Assembly (NCBI GenBank): GCA_016808115.1
Contig: JAEQBH010006858.1
Span: 1 to 64,000, forward strand
Direction of reading: 5' to 3'
Length of the DNA stretch: 64,000 nucleotides
Source of the DNA: Tetrastigma voinierianum
Lineage: Eukaryota; Streptophyta; Magnoliopsida; Vitales; Vitaceae
The translations under genes were made by a program, and so were the position numbers. Under the pieces are notes generated by a model. It was not told where the DNA came from, ran no database searches, and saw nothing but the letters and a program-made list of their open reading frames with translations. How positions within the stretch are numbered: the first letter of the stretch is position 1; every line of letters begins with the position of its first letter. Positions 1-9,600 of this stretch are shown piece by piece.

Positions 1-418
1 ACCACAACAACTTTTGGACCACGTAAGGGTACTGCTGTGTTCCTAGCATCTTGGGCTTTTCGTTGATATAAAGTTTGTAAATTTTGGACGTCGCTTGTAT
101 AGTTTTCCAGGCTTTGTTCATTTAGGTACTACTTCAAAATACGTTTGACCTGAAATTGGGCACCAACTAGTCAAATTAGGAATAATTGAAGATGGATTAG
201 TGAAACTGGATATTTATGATTTATCGAGGGTTCACTCGGTACTCAAATTTCTCCGGCAAAAGGCCCAATTTTTTGGATATCGGGTCTATAGGGCACACTG
301 TATAATTGGACCTGTCGGAGTCCAATTTAGATAGTTTCATAGTTCTAAAAATTATCCTAAGACATTTGGGGCGTCCCAATGTCTTTGGTTTAGTTAATGG
401 AGCCTAAATGGTATTTTT
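1..418 (+). mobile_element. LTR fragment, family X (truncated by window edge)
   Basis: This stretch is collinear with part of the LTR repeated at 29.9-30.0 kb, at 32.19-32.52 kb and, on the opposite strand, at about 15.1-15.5 kb. Shared landmarks include the CCACAACAACTTTTG segment, a TGATATAAAG segment, GATGGATTAGTGAAA and GAGTCCAATTTAGATA. It continues past the point where the 32.5-kb copy stops, matching the solo LTR as far as the sequence resembling GGGCATCCCAATG. It ends within a few bases of the PARG stop codon, so the element landed in or next to the PARG 3' untranslated region. No coding capacity is seen. Confidence 0.75.
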
Positions 419-420
419 TT

Positions 421-636
421 TTAAAAAGATGATTTTGGGACAAAGCTCTTAGTCAGGTCTATCATCAGGGGCAGATAGGGATGGAAGGAGCCAAGACTAG
501 TCTCTCCCTTTAGCCTCTGGGTTGAGTACTCCACCAACATATCCCAAAGGTCTCCCACTGTCCATTTATGAGATAGAATCCATTCACTCACCCGTGTCAC
601 ATAATTCATAAACTCGGTTCAATGCTAATGCTAATG
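421..636 (-). CDS. PARG: PARG last exon
   Basis: Encodes WILSHKWTVGDLWDMLVEYS followed by TQRLKGETSLGSF, the conserved C-terminal block of plant PARG, and ends at a TAA whose complement is at 421-423. The tail after SLGSF departs from the usual FFSWLLPSL ending, and the segment before VSEWILSHK is scrambled relative to the expected YYTFG...LDQV. The 5' limit is therefore approximate. Confidence 0.75.
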
Positions 637-3600
637 AGAGAGAATAATTTCATTGGGACCAAGCATTTGAATGAACATGTGTGATCTGATCTAGAGACCC
701 CAAAGCTAGGTGCTCTTCCTACTCATCACTGGACTGAGGCTCCATTTGGAACCCGGAAAATACTAGACTCTGTTTGGAATTCGAAAAGTACTAAGGAAAA
801 AAAATAGAGAGAGAATTTTTGGAGGAAAATATAAAATAAGTTTAAACTTAATAAATTATCTATATGTTTTCTTCAAACTCATTTTATTTGTTTCTCTCAT
901 TATATACATCCAATTTTATATATGTAAAATTTCAAGAATTTTAATTATATTTGATTTCTTATATTTTCCAATCGTGGAACCAAACATGAAAAATAATTTT
1001 CCTTACAAATTTTATTTTCCTTGGTAACCCAAGCTCAAGAAAAAGAACCTAATTTAAAAGACCGCCTTAATAGATAAGAGAATCACTAAAGCTTAAGTAC
1101 CATTTCATAATTCTCTGTGGAACCGATATGGGATTTGCACTTATCTTTCTACTCATGACTGTCATGACTCAAGTAAGGCCATGGCAGTCATTCATTTTTT
1201 TTTCCCAAGATAGAGTTAACTGAATGGTAAGCCCATTGTTATCTCAAATACAAAATCTTCAATCTATCAAAACACAATTTTGGAACTCCATGCTAGTGGA
1301 AGATTGCTTTAGATGGGTCATTTAGTAAATTGGTTTGCAAGCACAAAATCATAGCAATGACTATAGTTATATCGATGGAGATGCCGGTGACTAAAAATAA
1401 AGGAGAAAAATAGAAAAGAAAAGTGAAAGGAGAAAGAATTTGAAGGAAAATATAACTTAATAAATTAATTTTATATGTTTTATTCAAACTCATTTTATTT
1501 GTTTATCTCTTATATAAGGACTAAGAAATTTAAAAATATATAAAATTTTGAAGAATTTTGATTATATTTGATTTTCTTTATATAACACATTTTTTTCTTT
1601 CCTCAGTTAAACTATAGAAAGTAATTTCAGTGTATCTCGTGAATTTGACAAAAAGCTCACTGTGAAGTTTCGAGAGTAAAGGCAATAAATACCTCATCCA
1701 AAGTCTTTAATGCCTCCATCGCCAAATGTAGAGACAAATGAAATAAGGTCTAGAATGCCTGGGAAGAAAATGCACCCATATTAACTAAAAAAAGAGTATT
1801 ATCATTTTGTGGAAACAAAAGATTTAACATTAGAAACATTTTTCAAGCAAACACAAACAGATTGGAAACGCATCCAATTGCAAGTTGGCACTTCGCTCAC
1901 CTTAACCACCTCGTCAGATTTGAAAACTTCAGGAAAGCATCACAACCATTTGTATAATAGCCGGGCTATTCCAGCTTGTCGGGCTTCGTAAGGGCATTAT
2001 GATGACCAACAATTGTATATTTTAGAAATAAATGGGATGAATAGAGAAAACATTGTAAGATTAATGACACAAACAAGTGAATTTTGTCAAACCAGAACCA
2101 TAGTCGTTGTGTTGCGCGCAGGTCTCAGCGCCACCACCTCTATGAAAGACCGCTTTGCATTTTCAAGTTTCTTTTTTCCTTTTCTTCTTCTCATCTTCTT
2201 CTTCTCCATTTTCTTTTGTTGTTGGGCTACAGAAGCCCTATTTTTTCAAAACAATGTCATATTGATAAGTTATTTTTAACTTATCAAAAAACAAACATCG
2301 GGCCTTGAGTTGTAAATTTTGAGTCAAAAGCCTCTAGTGCACCAAAACGACGTCACTGGGCCCAAGATGCCTGATTTTCAAAGATTTAACCCTCCGTACC
2401 CCATTGTATAATCCTTAACTCATGTTTCAACTCCAAAAAATCCTAACCTCTAATCATCGTGATAATCTCTAGAAGAGGGAGAAGCAAAAAATCAACAAAA
2501 ATAGATACAAAATGCGAGAAAGTCATATAAAATAGGAAGTTCAATCCATCACAAAATATATTTGACATATAGAGCACTCACTTATAAAGGCTCTCCGCTT
2601 TAAGTGCCAGATGCTCTAAGGGCCTAAGAGCTTTGTTCCTCAAATAACTAGAAGGGAACACAAATTTCTATAGTTCAATCCATCTATGGGTATTTAATAA
2701 GGTTACGCTATAAACTAAGTGATTTTAATGACTATTGTTCCCACCACACCGCACAGGGAAGTAGAAAGTTTAAAAAGAAGTGGAAGGAGTCACCTGTGAG
2801 GTAGCAAGCCACTGAATTGTAGTTTTAATTTCAGGATCTCCTCCAAAAGCACCAATACCCCAATTCCCTGTCACTACACCAACATCATATTCATGTTCCA
2901 GAGAGGGGCCGCCCTTTTCTTCGCACTTCCGATCCGCCGTCCCCATGTATTCTTCGCTTGTTCCAACGTAAACATAAGCTTTCAGAACTATAGGAAAGCA
3001 AAACCATTCCAAACAAGCAAGTTAGCACGACAAAAAAGCATCCATACAATGCACAAAAACCAAACATTGTCCTATGTCAATGGAAGACTATTCATGAACA
3101 TATATTTGTACGTAGTACACAACACACAAACAAATATGAAGTCATTGTACTCAAATCATAAAGATCATAGTTTTAAAAGGCAAAGGCACAAAGGCCACTT
3201 AGAGCCTCCTCGAGGTGCAAGGCGAACCTAAGGCGTGGTTTGAAGTGAAATGTGACCTTAAATTAATAACAATTTTATAAAATACATTCCAAAGTATGAT
3301 TATATTAATTTAAAAACTAAAGATTTCAATATTTAAAGAAAATTCAATGAAAAAGTTGTGAAAATTTCAATATATAATTAGAAATTTCAAGAATAAAAGT
3401 GTTTTAAAAGTGCTGATAGAATTACGGGCGTCGCCTTCGCATGTGTTTAGAAGGTGAGGTGCTATAACTAGGGGAGTGGTCACATGCCTTTGAGCCTAGG
3501 CGCACCTTTTAAAACTAAGTAAAGCATGGCAAAAGTGTTTCAAAAAGAATAAAAACCGTATATTAGAAGAAATCAACTCACCAAAGATTGCTCTAGAGAT

Positions 3601-6600
3601 GCCGTCGAACTTTGAATCCTCGATCGTTTCAGCCCCGCCAAGGTCCATCACCTTTAAACAATCTCGACACTAACATTTGGATTGATAAAAGCTACTGCGC
3701 ACGCCTTATTTATTTCCCCTCGTTGAAACCAAGAAAGTCAGAGTGATACTTTCTGAATATTAGAAGAAACAATACAAAATATAATAATTTGTACAAATGG
3801 GGACTAACATAACAAACAACCAATTTCATGTAACAAACAGATACTTAAATCTGGGGAAAACAAATAGTCAACCATGGGAAAATATTAAGTGGCATGCTAA
3901 CCAACACTACCAATCCTTCTAAAATATAGAATTTCAATTTAGTAACTTTACACTTCCCTAAAAAACATAACTGAATTTAAACAAACTTCAAGACAGGAAA
4001 GGCTTCTCCACTTCCACCACTCTCATCTATTGAAAAAGTTTCTCAAAAATTAATAAACAAAACCTAAGCATTGTTCTCATAAAGCCTTCCATTACGTTTT
4101 GATTTTGCAACCTACGTGTCTCTGCTCTTCCTTATTCAAAACTTCTAGAAATACTAAGATAAAAGATATCGTGACTTGAAGGCAAATAATTGTCAAGTGA
4201 ATTACATTTATAGATTGGATGGAAAAATAGCCACGGCGGATCTATAAGCTAAGATCATTTTGATGAGGCGACCCATCATATTCTCCAATATAGAACTAAA
4301 TATAACACACAAAACCTAGCAGAGGTACTCAAGTCAAATGGTTGTTTCAGATGGCAGCATTTTTATTATCCCCAACAAAGCACAACATAAACTTATTCAA
4401 AGCAGAAAGGTAAAACACAAAGTTTTACATACCGGAGAGTAGTATTCAAGTCTCATCGCCCATTTCCTCATGCCATATAATGTATCTATTTAATGGATAT
4501 TTTTATTAATACCCCACCCCTTCCAAATATGGTGTGCCGCCACTCATTGATAAACTCACCATACTCCTAACGACTAGAAATCCCTCGCGGAAGCTAAGCC
4601 AAGCTACTTCGCAAAACTCACGTGATAAAAATTTTTCTTTATTTATAACTTAGATTTGGTAAAAATCTCGGGCAAAGGGAAAACTTCAAAAGAGCACACG
4701 CCATATACTATAATTCCAAAACTCGTGATACATCCTCACGCCTAGAGGCACTATATCCAAAATATGGCAAACCAAAGATTCAACAGACATTTGCACAATA
4801 ATAAACTATGCGTATGATACATGCTCCATTATACATATTCAAAGTGTTTCCTTACAAATATTGCCAACATGACTATACCGATGTCGTGAAAGAACCATTG
4901 TGCCCAAATACTTGCTAATCCGCACTGAAAAATAGTTTTTAAAATACAAAACAATGAGCTAAACGAAGCTCGCGAGTGGTTTATAAAGAAAGCCTTGCTT
5001 TCCCTAAAACACCTCAAAACTGTAAAACTCTCTTTTTACAAATATTTTCCAGAAGCTTTACTTGCTTTGCTTGCTTTAAAAGTTTCTAAAACTTTTTTGT
5101 TTGTTGTTTTTGTACTTGCTTGCTTTGTTTTGCTTTTCTTAAAAGCTTGTAAAACTCTTATTGTTTTCTTCTGAAGTTTATAAAACTTCTCAGCAATTTC
5201 TCTTTCTCGCTTGTTATTCGTCACAAAAGTTTCTTAAAACCTTTCACAAACCTTTGCTTTAAGAGTTTCTTTATAAATACGGGAGCCTGGGCTCAACCGC
5301 ATGCTTTGAAAATAAACGAGAGCCTGGGCTCAACCGCTTGTTTAAAACCTACTCAGAGCTTTGGCTCAACCGATCGCTTGGAAATCTAAACTGAGCCCGC
5401 TCAACCGTTGGTAAAATCCTCCGGAAGCCGGGCTTAACAGAAACCAATGGTTGATTTTTCAAACTGTATATCATGCTTGTAAAACATCAACCATCGGAGG
5501 CCTATTTTTGTTTTAAAGCATAACCTGGTAATATCGGGAATCTATGCTCAACTGCCGTGGAAGGACCTTTGTCCGCCACCTTTTTCGTGAATATGGTGAA
5601 TGGACCTCTGTCATCACTGATGTTTAGAAGTTAGAGCTCTATAACTTTATATATCTTCATGCTACCTGCCTCCTTTAAATGCATGATGTATGTCCTAAGT
5701 TTGCCACTGTGCAAAATCACAATGCATGTATGAGATCCCCAACAATCAATCGCGCACCACGGAATAATTCTCTCGACCGTTTGTTTGCTTAGAACTAGGA
5801 AGGCCTGAGCTGCAAATATTCTTTGCTTGCTTGCTTGCTTGAAAAATGGTTTAATTATTCAAAACCATTTGCTTACTTGCTTGCTTGAAAAATGGTTTTA
5901 CAATTTAAAACCATTTGCTTGCTTTTTAACTCATTGCTTGCTTCTTGAAAATGGTTTGCATTCAAAACCATGAAATACCAGTGTAAAAACAGTTTATACA
6001 CAATAATAATACACTAGTATTCGAAAAAATGAGTTTAGAACACCACCTCTTGCTTGCTAAATCCTGGAGCACATGTCTGATACTTTTCCCGCTTTACTTT
6101 TTAACCCACACTCAACCTAACCATCACACTGACCATAATCTAGTAAACCAACTTACTCCTGTATTGAAGGTCATCATCTCTTTGTACTCTTTTAAAGCCA
6201 AGGAAGCAAGTGGGCCCTATTTCAACTGGAATCACCCCACCTGAGCACCGAAACTCAAGTTGTCTCGAAACAACCCGGACTACTCCATGTCCAAAGTCGA
6301 AACTGCACTTGGCTTTTACAGCCTGCCCCACCCTTTGAGGAATTTTTAGGCCACTTAGATCAGAATTTGATTGATGCCTATTTCTTTAGGTTTGGTTTTC
6401 CTGGAAGTCTAGTTTAAGGTAGCCACTTGAATCACTTTTAAATCGGGATAAGAAATGAGCAAGTTATGATATAAATACAAAACTGGTCGAAATATACAAG
6501 TCACAACAAAATTATTGACCCCAACATGTACCGGTCACACTTTTGTCAGGGGTGTACCAGTACACCCCTGTACATGTACCGGTACACCTTCCGAAATTTG

Positions 6601-9600
6601 CCCAGATTTGTTATTTTTGCCACTTTGCTATCAATTAACATCATACACCCTATAATTCATATACTCCTGGAAGATTTTACATGGAATTCATCTAAAAACA
6701 ACTCCATAACACTTGAATTGGTGCTATGGAACTCAAACCTCAAAAAACCCTAGGTGAAAAAATCCAAGAACTCAACCTAGGTCCACCACACCTTTTTAAA
6801 ACCACACTGATGATTCCATGGTTATTTTCTCCCAATTGGGTTTACTCTCATAACCCAAAAATTCAAAGGCTCAGGTGACTTTACACAACCCAGACCTCAA
6901 AGAAGATCTATTCTCCTGCCAAAGTCCTGTAATCCAATTACCATGGTTACAAGGCAAAGACATACCTGATTTTTGGACTTCTCCTCCTCTTTCTTCTTCC
7001 TTCTCTTCCTCCTCTTGGCTCTCTCCTTCTCCTCCTACGGTTTGCTAGGGCAAACTTTGAGACCAAATGAATTTTGGCTTTTGTTTTTCCCATTATTATA
7101 ATATCAACTTTTCATAAATTGCAACTAGCCCTCATCTCTTATTACTGCATCAGAATTTATGTTATTTAGGCTTTCAGGCTCCATCTCTAATTTGATTTAC
7201 TATATCCTATTTGTTTAATGACAATTTTACCCTATTTCATACACAACCCTGTTCCAGAATTTATCATTTCCTACTTTAGTCTCCAAATGACTACTATGTA
7301 GACACTTCGTACTCTTATAGCACCCTGCCAGATTATGCATCGTAGACCTCTCTGACTGGTACATAATTCTTGTTTTACGCCTTCCCAAAATCTACGTCTT
7401 GATCACATAGTCACCAGCAAAACTAAAGATGAGTGATACTCATTCACTAAAAACCCAACAAGTCATCCAAAAAATGTCCTATAAGTTTAGAAAAACTAAG
7501 GTTGTAAAGCATGTTTAACTAAATAACAACATTGTTAATTGTCAAAGAAGTTATTTACCAAAACAAAAGGCATAGCACCTTAAAATATAGTATAGCATGC
7601 GCCTAAGGACTACAATAATAAGACATAAAAACTAATTTCTTTTTGATACGAGAAACGATAAATTCAATGAAGAAAAGGATGGGGTATCCTTCCAAAGAAA
7701 GAGAGTGCCATAAAGTGAGAGAAATAAACTAAAAATCAAACAAGAAAGAGAATGGCTACTAGATTTTTTAATCTGATCCAATGGCTTCTAAAGAAGTTCC
7801 TCCGCAATATAGGCTCAACATGCTCCTAATATATGTGGTTCAATAAATTAACTACACAATCCCAAACAAACTTTTCAGGGCCCACAAATAAGCCATAAAA
7901 TGATGATGTCGACGAATATCGTAACACTCTCGCAGTAAATGTTTCCTGTCTGATCCATGTCCTTAAGCTGCCAAATCAATAATCCACATAAACATACTAA
8001 CCCTGTGTAATTTGAGAATCTTTCTGGACCAACCACTTCTATAGCCTCATTGTCTGCCATGGAAGGGGAAAAAAGAATGCCAAAGAATTAATTCGTGATT
8101 GATCATGAAACTGACTTTCCTACATGAGATAGTAATGAAGACAAAAATATTAAGGATCAAAGCTTCCACTATTTAAGAGGAATTTACAAGAAAAACATGG
8201 CCAGAGTGAAGATAAAGTGAAGAAAAAATTTAACAACAGAAAGAAACGAGAAGCCATGAATAAGAAAACAATCTCAGTAAAAATGAGCTCCAAGATATTG
8301 CCCCGGTCCATTATATCTATAATGTCAAAGTCAGTATGGTCAACTAGGTTTTTCTTAAGACTACATCTAGGATAGTGGAGCTTTAATTACTTAATAATCT
8401 GATTTTCATTCTTTCATATATAGTGGATTTTTTTGCAATTGATAGACCTTTATTTTTTGCATCGACAAAGGTTAAGGCAATATGTGAGATAATTTTTTTT
8501 ATGTATAATTTCTGTTCTGTGTGTGATTGAGTTTATTTTGGACTTAAAAGGATACTAGTAAATCCTAGAAATAAAAACAGATGACTGATTTATTTTAATT
8601 TAATTTAATTAATCTAAGATAAGCCAAAAAATTGCATAGTTTAAGATATTTTATTTACACTTAAAAAATTGTGAGTACTACTTATTCACCATCACCACCC
8701 ACATGCCCCCTTTCGATCTCTTAGTTAAACCTTTCGGGCTTTTCGCATGAAATCGATTGTTTGCTCTAGCCAATTTGTTAATTGTTACCCAAAAATGCCG
8801 ACAACTGATGAATTTGCTAGTTTCTACAAGACACCTAGTTTCCATGTAACCATGTGTTTTGGATTTGAAAACTCCTTATTTGTGTGTGCGTGTGTGTGTG
8901 TGAGAGAGAGAGAGAGGGGGCAGTCGTTCGATATCACTACTTCATTAATTGATACTGCAGGGGAAACCATCTGTCATATGCTAACACAACTCCTACTAAT
9001 GCTTGATTTATAAAAAATAGAAATAATCAATTCAAGACTTTACAATTTCACTGACAGAAATTACAATTTCACCATAATCGGTTCAATGTTGTACAATCTG
9101 ACTGGAACTAAGCTATAGTTTAACCAAGAGTGCAAATAATGCATAGAAAAACACATAATCAGGAGGAACAGCAAAAAGTATATAATTGAGTCTTCCTAAA
9201 GAACTTGAATTTAGAGAAGCAATGCACTCTTCCAAAATTTTTGTAAAGCAACCCAATATAACCCTACTGAGAGCAATCGCCTCCAACTTGGTAACAGGAC
9301 GTCACTTATTTTGAGAGAAAATCAAGATGGTATGTTCATTGTTTTGCACATCAACTTCAGTTGGTAATTGTTGCTGTATGCAAACAAATCGATATACTTG
9401 TGATTTTTTTGTTACACTTGCTATGATTGTGGATTTAGACAAGATCATCTTGCAAAGATCGATGAACTTCACAAAGGAACATGAGAGAAGGGTGTAACGC
9501 CTGAGAATGGAGAAATAACTTCGTACAGAAAATCAAGAGACTTCTTGCATGCACTGTGTGATACCGATGGGGGTCATACCATGTCACCGTTGTTCGCCAT

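Larger units (their letters stand above)
637..2793 (-). other. PARG terminal intron (non-coding)
   Basis: AT-rich sequence between the last two PARG exons. It holds two related MITE-like repeats (annotated separately) and an A/T- and pyrimidine-rich stretch near 2160-2220. The open frames at 1809-2308 show no family resemblance and are probably fortuitous. Confidence 0.55.
4540..7407 (-). mobile_element. LTR-like block, probable Ty3/gypsy LTR (minus orientation)
   Basis: Read on the minus strand this resembles a long gypsy LTR. It starts near TGTGATCAAGACG (complement at 7407) and has a purine-rich leader of repeated GAGGAGGA and GAAGAAG at about 7040-6970, followed by a CAGGTATG donor-like site. 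The same arrangement occurs in the 3.8-kb LTRs at 36.7 and 44.5 kb. Three imperfect copies of GAGCCTGGGCTCAACCGC lie at 5283-5400, and a TTGCTTGC-rich stretch at about 5820-5945. The far end and target duplication could not be fixed. It interrupts a PARG intron. Confidence 0.45.
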
